Assembly: GCA_030378005.1 (NCBI GenBank)
Contig: JAUCGF010000077.1
Location: forward strand, 31,673 to 95,672
Length of the DNA: 64,000 bases
Source: Desulfococcaceae bacterium HSG9
GTDB lineage: Bacteria; Desulfobacterota; Desulfobacteria; Desulfobacterales; JAUCGF01
Reading direction: 5' to 3'
A model generated the notes under the pieces. The model was not told where the DNA came from. It ran no database searches and saw nothing but the letters and a program-made list of their open reading frames with translations. How positions within the stretch are numbered: position 1 is the stretch's first letter; the number at the start of each line of letters is the position of its first letter. Made by a program: the position numbers and the translations under genes. Shown here piece by piece: positions 56,716 through 64,000 of the stretch.

Positions 56716-56919
56716 GATGATTAATGGCGGGTTTCGTTATTCAGCAGATCGAAAAGTGCCTTAAAAGTTCCATAGGAACGGCATGTCAGTAGCAGATGTC
56801 AGCCCCGTCCCCCTGCCCATATATGGACGGCATGCCCGCATCGGCGGAATATGCCGTCTCCTGCATATCAAAGAAAGATTCAATCCGCTAAACTCCGCTC
56901 TATCCGTGTATCCGCGTTA

Positions 56920-57024
56920 TAAGTACTTGGTCATATATTTTCAGGTTACAAATTCTGTAAGAAATCGGATTTTTCCAAAAAATCCGATTTCTAAAATACC
57001 AGAAAACTTTTGTCCGGGTACTTA
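56920..57024. mobile_element. Palindrome-bearing MITE-like insertion
   Basis: Terminal arms TAAGTACTTGG (56920-56930) and CCGGGTACTTA (57014-57024) match at 9 of 11 positions and enclose an AATCGG palindrome. The equivalent place in the other leader copy (about 63905) has no insert and reads CGCTATAATTTCAGCGC, so this element was inserted. Confidence 0.8.
56960..56992. repeat. AATCGG palindrome, copy 10
   Basis: AGAAATCGGATTTTTCC and its complement, carried inside the 56920-57024 element. Confidence 0.9.
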
Positions 57025-57440
57025 GATTCAGCGCATAAACAACCCCTCCGAACCCTTTTCCCGATTGATTAATCCACGTCTTATTCAAAATAATTTATTT
57101 TTTTTGTTACCTTTTCTTAGTTTTCTTTGGTTATGTTTATAAGACAATGGAACACTTTTAATTACAAAGGGGGCGACAATCAAGTAAAAACAAAAAGAAA
57201 ATCGCGCTAAAAAAACCAAACACAATGAAAGGCGCAATCTGAAAAAATGCGCCGTAATGGCCGAAACAATGCAGTGATATTTTCATGCAAACTATAAGGT
57301 GGTTATATAAACTTTGCGGCGGTTTGATAAGGGATTTCCAAACAGCGGAATGCAAACTTCAGTTTGCGCCTGCATTATTGTCTGAATCGCTGATAATCAT
57401 GATGAACAGATGGCCATGATAATCACGCTTTCATCGGTAA

Positions 57441-57571
57441 TAAGGAGTGCGAAAGTCAAGACGGCTCCCTGAAATAAATTTCCCCGGCCGGCTTTACTAA
57501 ACTTTGAAAGTTTGGTAAAGTTCTGCGATTATACGCTGAATCAGTGCGAAAAATGATTTTCGCACTCCTTA
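57441..57571. repeat. Short inverted-repeat element (TAAGGAGTGCGAAA arms)
   Basis: Perfect 14-base arms TAAGGAGTGCGAAA (57441-57454) and TTTCGCACTCCTTA (57558-57571) surround a near-palindrome around TTTACTAAACTTTGAAAGTT. It lies just upstream of the TPR-CHAT gene. Confidence 0.75.
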
Positions 57572-57610
57572 CTTATCTACACGGATTTTTTTTAGAAAGG
57601 ATTTAACTCA

Positions 57611-60600
57611 ATGGCAATAGCGCAGCTTGCTGAATTTCTCCGTAAAATGCTTGGGACTACTGGGAATTCGGAAAATAAAAACCCGGATAAAACCGAAATG
57701 AACCGTCTGATTGAAGCTGGTAAAAAGGCCTTTGATGCGGCTGAATACGATAAAGCGCAGGCATTATGGAAACAAGGTCTGACCATCGCGCGCAAAACAG
57801 GCAACCAAAAACGGATTGGTTATTTACTCGCCAGCATCGGCTTGGCTCTTGGCTGTGATGACGAGGCACTGACCTATTACGAGCAGGCCCTGGCCATACA
57901 TAAGGAAATCGGCGACCGGAGCGTCGTGGGCGCGAACCTTATCGGCATCGGGAGTGTGTGCCAGCAACTTGGCCGGTATGACGAGGCGCTGACCTATTAC
58001 GAGCAGGCCCTGGCGATTCATAAGGAAATCGGCAACCGGCGCGGCCAGGGCACGAACCTTACCAACATCGGCGCGGTGTACGCCTATCTTGACCGGTATG
58101 ACGAGGCGCTGACCTATTCCGAGCAGGCCCTGGCCATACATAAGGAAATCGGCGACCGGCGCGGTGTGGGCAGGAACCTTGGCAACATCGGCGTGGTGTA
58201 CCGGAGTCTTGGCCGTTATGACGAGGCGCTGACCTATCACAAGCAGGCCCTTGCCATACATAAGGAAATCGGCGACCGGCACGGCGAGGGCGTGGACTTT
58301 AGCAACATCGGCGGGGCGTACACCTATCTTGGCCGGTATGAGGAGGCGCTGACCTATTTGGAGCAGGCCCTGGCCATTAAAAAGAAAATCGGTGACCGGC
58401 GCGGCGAGGGTATGGTCTTTCGCAACATCGGCGGGGCGTACACCTATCTTGGCCGGTATGAGGAGGCACTGACCTATCAGGAGCAGGCCCTGGCGATAGA
58501 TAAGGAAATCGGCAACCGGCACGGCGAGGGCGCGGACCTTACCAACATCGGCGGGGTGTACCGGAATCTTGGCCGGTATGACGAGGCGCTGACCTATCAC
58601 GAGCGGTCCCTGGCCATACGTAAGGAAATCGGCGACCGACATGGCGAGGGCGTGGTCATTTCCAACATCGGGAATGTGTACGCTAATCTTGGCCGGAATG
58701 ACGAGGCGCTGACCTATTACGAGCAGGCCCTGGCCATACGTAAGGAAATCGGCGACCGACACGGCGAGGGCATGGCCATTTCCAACATCGGGAATGTGTA
58801 CGCTAATCTTGGCCGGAATGACGAGGCGCTGACCTATTACGAGCAGGCCCTGGCGATTAAAAAGAAAATCGGCGACCGGGGCGGCGATAGCATGGTCATT
58901 TCCAACATCGGGAATGTGTACGCTAATCTTGGCCAGGATGATAAGGCGCTGACTTTCTACGAGCAGGCCCTGGCGATAGCTAAGGAAATCGGCTACCGGA
59001 ACGGTGAGGGCACTAGCCTCATAGGCATCGGCACTGTGTATATTAAGCAAGGCCAGTATGACAAGGCGCGCCTCTCTTTCGCAGGCAGCCTGAAAATCAG
59101 CGAAACGGTGGGAGCGCCGGAAACTCTCTGGAGAGCCCAAGGCGGCTTGGCCGGTACCGAAGCCAAAGCCCAAATGTATGACGCGGCCATACAGCATTTC
59201 AAACAGGCCCTGGACACTATTGAGCAGATGCGCGCGGGCATCTCTGCCAAAGAAACCCAAATATCATTTATGCAAGACAAGCTATTTGTTTACGATTGGC
59301 TGATCGTCCTGTTGCAATCCCTTCACCTGAAGAATCCTGACAAAGGCTATGACCGCCAATCCCTGGAAATATTTGAACGCAAACAGGGCCGTATCCTTTT
59401 GGAAGAGACAGGAAAAAGCCGGGCGCGCAACTATGCCGGCATTCCTGACAAGATTGTCACCGAAGAAAACCGGCTGGCCGATCAAATCGCCAAACTCAGG
59501 GATGATTTGGTCGCCGAACGTTCCAAACCGCAAAAAAATATCAACTCAAAGCGCATCCGCGAACTTGAAGACCGACTGAAAGAGCGGCTGACCGAAGAAC
59601 GGCGACTTCAGGAGCGGATAAAAAAAGAATATCCTGATTACTACGCGCTCAAATACCCCAAACCGGCCCCATTAAAGGAGATACAAACCAAGGTTCTCAA
59701 GCCCGGTGAGATGATGCTGGTTTACGGTGTCATGGAAGAACAAACCAGCCTCTGGGTGATCGGCCCTGGACAGTTTGCCCTTCATACCATTGATGCGGGA
59801 ACGGAGGAACTCAAACAGAAAGTCACGCAGTACCGCCGTCTGGTTATCAATATAGAAGAGCGTGATAAGGACGGTAAGGCGATTGATCGGGAAAAAGATA
59901 AAACGGAAGCGGAGATTGCAAATCTTTATGCCCTGCTTTTCCCTGATGCGGTGCAAAAGGCCCTGGTTCAGGCTGAAACCATCTACATCATCCCCACGGG
60001 CCCGCTTTACCTGCTTCCGTTTGAAGCATTGCAGACAAAATCGCCTGAAGGAAAGGCAAAGCCGCGTTATCTGATTGAAGATCATGCCGTGGCGTATTTA
60101 TCTTCGGCGTCTTTGCTTAAAATTATCCGCGACGCCCAGGCGCGTAAAAAGCATCAGCCTGAATATCCCCTGTTGGCGTGGGCCGATCCGGTTTATAAGA
60201 AAACTTCCGCCGCTGCTGAAAAGAGAGGCACCCAAGAGCGCTCCGAATCTTTCAGCGAAATGCGTGCTATGACCTTGCGCGACGTTACCGGAACCGGTTT
60301 TGAGCGACTCAAGGAAACGGCGGACGAAGTGCGCGAAATCAGCGAGATACTCAAAGCGCCTGAAAAGAGCGGTCCGCTTTTTCTGCGGAAAGATGCATCG
60401 CGCAGCAACGTGTTCAAGCTGAATAAATCTGAAAAACTGGATGACTACCGCTATGTCGTGTTCGCCTGCCACGCAAGGATTCCTGACCTGGTGAATCAGA
60501 TCAGCCAGCCATCGTTGATTTTGTCCCATCCCGACCCGCAAACGCAAGGAGAGGGCTTTCTGACCATGGCCGATGTTTTCGGACTGCAATTTAACGCCGA

Positions 60601-60916
60601 TCTGATAACGCTTTCGGCCTGCAACACGGGCCGCGGCAAAGTTATCAAAGGCGAAGGCGTCATCGGCCTGACACGCGCTTTTATGTACGCCGGAACGCCG
60701 GCCGTGGCCGTAACGCTCTGGTCGGTGGAATCCATGTCCGCCAAGGAGTTGAATGTGGGTATGTTCAAACACCTCAATGCCGGCAAAAACCGCGCTGAAG
60801 CGTTGCGGGCGATCAAACTTGATATGATTCGGGGGAAGTATGCCGCAATGTGGCGCAAGCCGCAATTTTGGGCGCCGTTGGTGGTTTTCGGGGATGCCGG
60901 TAATAATGCGCAGTAG
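57611..60916 (+). CDS. TPR-repeat CHAT-domain protease-like protein
   Basis: An 1101-residue protein. Residues 84-483 are ten near-identical 40-residue TPR units (DEALTYYEQALAIHKEIGDR type), preceded and followed by more divergent ones. A coiled coil (about 640-690: LAEERSK-type charged helices) leads to a CHAT caspase-like domain, about 815-1095, with catalytic His954 (VVFACHARIPDL) and Cys1004 (TLSACNTGRGKVIKGEG). It also has the C-terminal LTRAFMYAGTPAVAVTLWSV. CHAT proteins cleave a partner when their repeats sense a signal, and some serve phage-triggered defence. The opposed anti-sigma and sigma genes are likely partners. No signal peptide. Confidence 0.93.
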   Translation: MAIAQLAEFLRKMLGTTGNSENKNPDKTEMNRLIEAGKKAFDAAEYDKAQALWKQGLTIARKTGNQKRIGYLLASIGLALGCDDEALTYYEQALAIHKEIGDRSVVGANLIGIGSVCQQLGRYDEALTYYEQALAIHKEIGNRRGQGTNLTNIGAVYAYLDRYDEALTYSEQALAIHKEIGDRRGVGRNLGNIGVVYRSLGRYDEALTYHKQALAIHKEIGDRHGEGVDFSNIGGAYTYLGRYEEALTYLEQALAIKKKIGDRRGEGMVFRNIGGAYTYLGRYEEALTYQEQALAIDKEIGNRHGEGADLTNIGGVYRNLGRYDEALTYHERSLAIRKEIGDRHGEGVVISNIGNVYANLGRNDEALTYYEQALAIRKEIGDRHGEGMAISNIGNVYANLGRNDEALTYYEQALAIKKKIGDRGGDSMVISNIGNVYANLGQDDKALTFYEQALAIAKEIGYRNGEGTSLIGIGTVYIKQGQYDKARLSFAGSLKISETVGAPETLWRAQGGLAGTEAKAQMYDAAIQHFKQALDTIEQMRAGISAKETQISFMQDKLFVYDWLIVLLQSLHLKNPDKGYDRQSLEIFERKQGRILLEETGKSRARNYAGIPDKIVTEENRLADQIAKLRDDLVAERSKPQKNINSKRIRELEDRLKERLTEERRLQERIKKEYPDYYALKYPKPAPLKEIQTKVLKPGEMMLVYGVMEEQTSLWVIGPGQFALHTIDAGTEELKQKVTQYRRLVINIEERDKDGKAIDREKDKTEAEIANLYALLFPDAVQKALVQAETIYIIPTGPLYLLPFEALQTKSPEGKAKPRYLIEDHAVAYLSSASLLKIIRDAQARKKHQPEYPLLAWADPVYKKTSAAAEKRGTQERSESFSEMRAMTLRDVTGTGFERLKETADEVREISEILKAPEKSGPLFLRKDASRSNVFKLNKSEKLDDYRYVVFACHARIPDLVNQISQPSLILSHPDPQTQGEGFLTMADVFGLQFNADLITLSACNTGRGKVIKGEGVIGLTRAFMYAGTPAVAVTLWSVESMSAKELNVGMFKHLNAGKNRAEALRAIKLDMIRGKYAAMWRKPQFWAPLVVFGDAGNNAQ
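57860..59059 (+). repeat. Ten tandem 120-base repeats within the TPR region
   Basis: Each 120-base unit begins near GACGAGGCGCTGACCTAT and ends at a GGCCGGTATGA-type sequence. Units are alike at DNA level, so the array was recently expanded. The opposite strand is open for long stretches as a side effect. Confidence 0.92.
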
Positions 60917-61038
60917 GTCGGGTTAGTAGTAGGTCGGGTTAGCGATAGCGTAACCCGACATCACGACATCAACCTGGAAAGATTACGGTACAAAATCAGG
61001 CAATATTGTCGGGTTACGCTATCGCTAACCCGACCTAC
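60913..61038. repeat. GTAGGTCGGGTTAGCG inverted repeat between convergent genes
   Basis: GTAGGTCGGGTTAGTAGTAG then AGGTCGGGTTAGCGATAGCG at 60930, mirrored by CGCTATCGCTAACCCGACCT ending at 61036. The middle is unrelated. The array sits between the stop codons of the CHAT gene and the facing anti-sigma gene and may serve as a bidirectional terminator. Confidence 0.85.
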
Positions 61039-61049
61039 AAGATTTTTAC

Positions 61050-61868
61050 TTATTCATGTTTAAATTCAAAAAGAGGATGCAAAGAGGCATACGGGCGCAA
61101 CTCTTTGATACTCTCCACAGCCTTTAATTCTCTTATTTTTTTATCAAAATCCCCAACGGGACCCCCTGTGGCGATCAGATAAATCTGTTCCGTACCGCTA
61201 CGATAATCCAGCTTTTCCCATTCCTCCGCGTCGGGAATAACCTTTGCCACACCCGCTTTAAACTCACCGCTGTAAAGTTTATTCATACGCCCGGAAGTGC
61301 TTGCAAGAATAACATACCCGTAAGTGTCTTGATTCGTAGTGATTTTTACTTGAAACTGTTCACCGGTCTTGAGTGTGTCCCCTGCATTGAGACGATAGGG
61401 CGCAGCTTGCGAAGATGTGTTTCTGAAGGCCATCGGTTTGGCTGTCATGGCAATGCTCGCTTTTAACAAGGCCAAATCTTGCGGGATGATAAGAGAAGAT
61501 AAATAGCCGTAAACATCAGAGGTGATTTGTTGAAATATTGAATCCGTAGCGGGCGCAGGCGGTTTTTTTTTAATAGCGGCCTGTAACTCCACTGGCATCG
61601 GAACCGTTTGCAGAGACGACTCTTCGGCCCACGTTTTCGTCATGCACGTATCAAAATATAGCTTCATGCACGCACGACAGGTGATAAGGTGTTCCTCGAT
61701 TTCAGCGTGTTCCTGCGGCTCCGCTTCATTCAGCGCATAATCCATGACTTTATCGGTCATCACGCATTCTTCAGCAAAATCAGGCGACCGCTTAAGGCTG
61801 GCCTGACGAAATTCTTCTATCAATCTATCGGCTGGTTCTTCATTATTTTGAGACGGTTTGGAATCCAT
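61050..61868 (-). CDS. Zinc-finger anti-sigma-like/DUF4384 protein
   Basis: A 272-residue protein. The chosen start ATG 61868 has an AAGG site; ATG 61904 upstream has none. Residues about 40-85 hold an anti-sigma zinc motif (DYALNEAEPQEHAEIEEHLI, HLITCRAC = His-x3-Cys-x2-Cys). There is no clear membrane helix. Residues about 150-255 match DUF4384 (APYRLNAGDTLKTGEQFQVK, TYGYVILASTSGRMNKLYSG). Such proteins often sit between a sigma factor and a CHAT/caspase-type protein. It converges with the CHAT gene and probably binds the sigma factor encoded at 63195-63828. Confidence 0.8.
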   Translation of the reverse strand: MDSKPSQNNEEPADRLIEEFRQASLKRSPDFAEECVMTDKVMDYALNEAEPQEHAEIEEHLITCRACMKLYFDTCMTKTWAEESSLQTVPMPVELQAAIKKKPPAPATDSIFQQITSDVYGYLSSLIIPQDLALLKASIAMTAKPMAFRNTSSQAAPYRLNAGDTLKTGEQFQVKITTNQDTYGYVILASTSGRMNKLYSGEFKAGVAKVIPDAEEWEKLDYRSGTEQIYLIATGGPVGDFDKKIRELKAVESIKELRPYASLHPLFEFKHE

Positions 61869-61918
61869 ATCACACGACCTTGGGTTTATATCGGTTGGCG
61901 TCATTTTACTATTGTTTT

Positions 61919-61984
61919 AAAAATCGGGTTTCCTATCCATTGTCACTCCCGCAACTTTTTCCTCGCTCTATAAACCCGATTTTT
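61919..61984. repeat. AATCGG palindrome, diverged long-loop copy 11
   Basis: AAAAATCGGGTTT (61919-61931) pairs with AAACCCGATTTTT (61972-61984) around a 40-base loop. The rest of 61985-62214 shows no gene. Confidence 0.75.
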
Positions 61985-62214
61985 GCCCTACATTAAATTA
62001 TTAGCCTGATTTGTTATTCTTAACATTGCCCTCTATATATATAACCAATTGAAACAGGTAAAAGGTAACATTTTTTTGCAATGCTATGACATAAACTGAA
62101 GTTTGCTTTCCACTTCTGATCATGGAAAAAATATTTTGTACCCAGTCCTAAGAAATTCTTAATTGCATAACACAATGTAATTTTTGTAAAAACCGGAACA
62201 CTTTTACAGAGATA

Positions 62215-63042
62215 TTATTTTTCCTCTTTCAGTTTCCGCAGATAAGCTTCAATTTCCTGAACGGACATACCTTTAAGACGTTCTTCGGGTTTAAGGCCTT
62301 TAAGTCTTTCTTCGACAGAAATGTTTTTAAGAAAAAAATCCCCCCACAATTTTCCATCTTCCATTACCTGTTCGGGAGTCAATTCCTGTTGCATCAGCAC
62401 ACCTCCTTTGGAAAACCAGTATTTTAACAAGCCTTGCAAAAACCAGACCAATCTATGGGAAACAGAGCCGATATTCAGATCGTCCAGTATTTTAAATGCG
62501 GCTTTTTTCACTTGCATCCGGCTTGCAAAGCATTTGATATAAGCGTTGTGCGGTTCATCAGACAGATCGTTCAGGGTGAGCAGCGATACAGCATCCAACA
62601 AAGGATACCGGCTGTGATTTACGCCGCTTTTGTCCGCCTGTGAATATCCGAACCTGGCCAGTGTCTTGTCAGCGACAGTTTTTGAGCTGACCAAAAATGT
62701 ATGCACATGCCGGTCCGTCAATTTTTTTGATATTTTGTAAAAGTAATCGTATCCGACCGATTGTCGAAATGCCGGTAATCCCGCGGACTCAGTATATTTG
62801 AATTCGATGAGTATATGATCCGCCCGGCTGTCTCTGATACCGTCAGGCAGGCGCTGCATCTGTTCCGGCGTCCATTGCGGGGTTTCTCTTCTGAGCAACA
62901 GGATATCGGCTTCAGGAGGGCCTGCCATAACAGGAAATTCGGGATAAACCTCAATTCCGACCGGCGTCAAAAGTTCCTCAAACATCTTTCCGAGCAGACG
63001 ATGCCACCGGGTTTTCGGCACCTTGATCTGAGTCTGTTCCAT
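62215..63042 (-). CDS. PD-(D/E)XK nuclease-like protein (Rpn/DUF4351-type)
   Basis: A 275-residue protein. ATG 63042 follows AAAGGAAAG; the frame to 63066 is rejected. Residues about 28-95 carry the nuclease core: EVYPEFPVMAGPPEADILLLRR, then ADHILIEFKYTESAG, giving the D...E-x-K pattern. Residues 100-180 continue the fold; the tail repeats EERLKGLKPEERLKGMS, a low-complexity type common in this family. It may be a recombination-promoting nuclease. It shares strand with the anti-sigma gene and lies between it and the broken sigma gene. Confidence 0.75.
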   Translation of the reverse strand: MEQTQIKVPKTRWHRLLGKMFEELLTPVGIEVYPEFPVMAGPPEADILLLRRETPQWTPEQMQRLPDGIRDSRADHILIEFKYTESAGLPAFRQSVGYDYFYKISKKLTDRHVHTFLVSSKTVADKTLARFGYSQADKSGVNHSRYPLLDAVSLLTLNDLSDEPHNAYIKCFASRMQVKKAAFKILDDLNIGSVSHRLVWFLQGLLKYWFSKGGVLMQQELTPEQVMEDGKLWGDFFLKNISVEERLKGLKPEERLKGMSVQEIEAYLRKLKEEK

Positions 63043-63194
63043 CTGCTTTCCTTTCTTGCGGATCAAATATTCTGACTATTTATCACAAAGGCGTAAAGAA
63101 CGCAAAGAATTTCAGGCGTCCTTCATAACTTGAAACTTCACATTTAAAACTTGTAACTGACGAGTTACTGATATAATTCTGGTTCATCCAAAAT

Positions 63195-63828
63195 TTAGGA
63201 TAGTAAATCTGATTTATCAATTCCTTGTTCATCCATTTTTCGTTCCAATATCTTTTTATAGCGGACGAGCGAGCCTGTCTTTTTGCGCGTAAACTGGACT
63301 TTAATCGCATCGGTTTTCTTCCTGATCATCGCTTCATCAGGATTTTCACACGCTAATTCATGTCGTGCCATTTCTTCGTAAGTCATACCCTCAAGATACA
63401 TTTGGATACAATACGCATCATGCGGGAATTCCTTTTTAAGCTCCAATAGTGCCGCATATAAAATTTTTTGTCTTATTTGCTCTACAGGGTCTATATCGGG
63501 TGAAGGAGGTTCGGGTTCTTTTCGGCCTATTTTATTTTTGATTCGATCATTTAACCGCTACCGAAGGTATTTCTCCAGCGACCCCTTGCCTTGATATTTA
63601 CAAATATATCTGCCATCCAAAAGCTCGATCCAGTATTCGCTCACCACACTTTCCGCACATCCACAATCGCCATAGCAGTACAACCGTTTGTTTGCAAAAC
63701 TGAGGAACTGCAGATGAAAACGGTTATAAACCTCTTTGAATTTTTCTTTTGGACCATTACGCAAAACCACGCATATTCTTTTGGCAAAATCGTAGTCTTC
63801 TTTATATTTTATATTAAAAATGATACAT
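63195..63828 (-). pseudogene. Sigma-70-family (ECF-like) factor broken by TAG and a start-proximal frameshift
   Basis: The minus strand holds sigma region 2 (FKEVYNRFHLQFLSFANKRL, VSEYWIELLDGRYICKYQGK) ending GSLEKYLR, then an in-frame TAG (63558-63560), then continues in frame RLNDRIKNKIGRKE and region 4 (KEFPHDAYCIQMYLEGMTYE, then EMARHELACEN). At the start ATG 63828 reaches a stop after four codons, but removing one T from a run of five joins it to the frame IKYKEDYDFAKRI. A single nonsense change and a one-base slip therefore suffice. Near-intact state suggests recent loss. Confidence 0.75.
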
Positions 63829-63851
63829 GTTAATTAATTTCGCTTCGCATG

Positions 63852-64000
63852 TCAAAGAAAAAATGCAACCCGCGAAAAACCACTCTATCCGTACATATTC
63901 GCTATAATTTCAGCGCATAAACAGCCTCTCGGAACCCTTTTTCCGGTTTGAATTGGTTATGTTTATAAAGACATCAAAATAAAGCGAGATACGAATTACA
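63852..64000 (+). promoter_or_regulatory. Second copy of the TPR-CHAT leader
   Basis: TTCAGCGCATAAACAGCC, GAACCCTTTTTCC and GGTTATGTTTATAA match the leader upstream of the CHAT gene (56868-57170), same orientation, without the inserted element. It runs to the right edge of the window. Confidence 0.6.

Larger units (their letters stand above)
56868..57170 (+). promoter_or_regulatory. Conserved leader upstream of the TPR-CHAT gene
   Basis: Shares CTCTATCCGT, TTCAGCGCATAAACA and GAACCCTTTT, then GGTTATGTTTATAA, with 63852-63991. A GAACC box in the shared part is reminiscent of an ECF-type -35 sequence. The repeat is split by a short inserted element and an AT-rich spacer. Confidence 0.55.
56584..57610. 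other. Long gap with duplicated leader and repeats
   Basis: No intact gene. Contains a 99-base copy of the DASS gene (56617-56715), a leader copy shared with the window's right end (56868-57170), an inserted palindrome element (56920-57024) and a short inverted-repeat element (57441-57571). Confidence 0.6.

Noticed and set aside
57860..59059. Regular 120-base repeats considered as a CRISPR-like or satellite array
   Set aside because: They are in frame, have no unique spacers and encode TPR units; no Cas gene is present in the window.
57824..59260. Long open frame (about 478 codons) on the minus strand
   Set aside because: It mirrors the tandem TPR repeats of the CHAT gene; the periodic sequence keeps the opposite frame open. 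No ribosome site or family match.
60098..60865. Minus-strand open frame of about 255 codons
   Set aside because: Opposite the conserved CHAT domain, so a shadow of it.
63558..63560. In-frame TAG as pyrrolysine
   Set aside because: The gene also carries a frameshift near its start and sigma factors are not known to use pyrrolysine, so decay is the better explanation.

Overview
The window is a chromosomal segment of a Gram-negative, probably anaerobic bacterium. Gene content points to Desulfobacterota, most likely Desulfobacterales. The signs are many stand-alone receiver proteins, Cache-domain histidine kinases, a cytidylate-kinase-like/receiver fusion, a split transhydrogenase, DUF1538/P-II genes and a genome littered with short palindromic repeats. 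This placement is inference from gene families, not from a marker gene; no rRNA or tRNA gene was seen.

Layout. (1) 1-4176, minus strand: end-truncated polyamine-type ABC binding protein, a saccharopine/carboxynorspermidine dehydrogenase-like enzyme and an FGGY sugar kinase. (2) 5011-8535: a hybrid histidine kinase and a receiver-kinase. (3) 8736-11516, minus: a sulfatase-fold hydrolase whose formylglycine position is Thr, and a PEP-synthase-like ATP-grasp protein. (4) 11708-24814: a long signalling/transport block with SulP permease, kinase-like/BON/receiver fusion, Cache kinase, degenerate mini-kinase, two receivers, CBS pair, DASS transporter, ClC-CBS channel and three paralogous receivers. 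(5) 25128-34631: Rpn-type nuclease, then a second block with Cache kinase, PEP-synthase-like protein, membrane-anchored Cache-receiver, CBS pair and DASS transporter. (6) 34818-39746, minus: McrBC, an HNH endonuclease and a gamma-glutamylcyclotransferase-like gene, the last two bracketed by inverted repeats. (7) 40227-46722: two receivers with a Cache kinase (minus), then a kinase broken by a TAA codon and a sigma-54 activator. (8) 47034-56583: a sigma-54 promoter driving a HEAT-like protein and transhydrogenase genes, with a PntB that carries two NADP-type domains; then a broken NtrC-type gene, a CPA antiporter, tandem DUF1538 proteins, a P-II-like protein and a CBS protein. (9) 57611-63828: a large TPR-CHAT protease-like protein facing a zinc anti-sigma/DUF4384 protein, a PD-(D/E)XK nuclease-like protein and a broken sigma factor.

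How it may work together. The central theme, repeated at least three times, is an extracytoplasmic Cache sensor kinase, one or more output-less receivers, an adenine-nucleotide-type CBS sensor and an anion or ion transporter. This would let external signals and cellular energy charge set anion, proton and transhydrogenase fluxes. The right end is a separate sigma/anti-sigma/CHAT island. At least five families of short inverted-repeat elements fill the intergenic gaps; one copy is seen cleanly inserted into a duplicated leader, which shows recent mobility.
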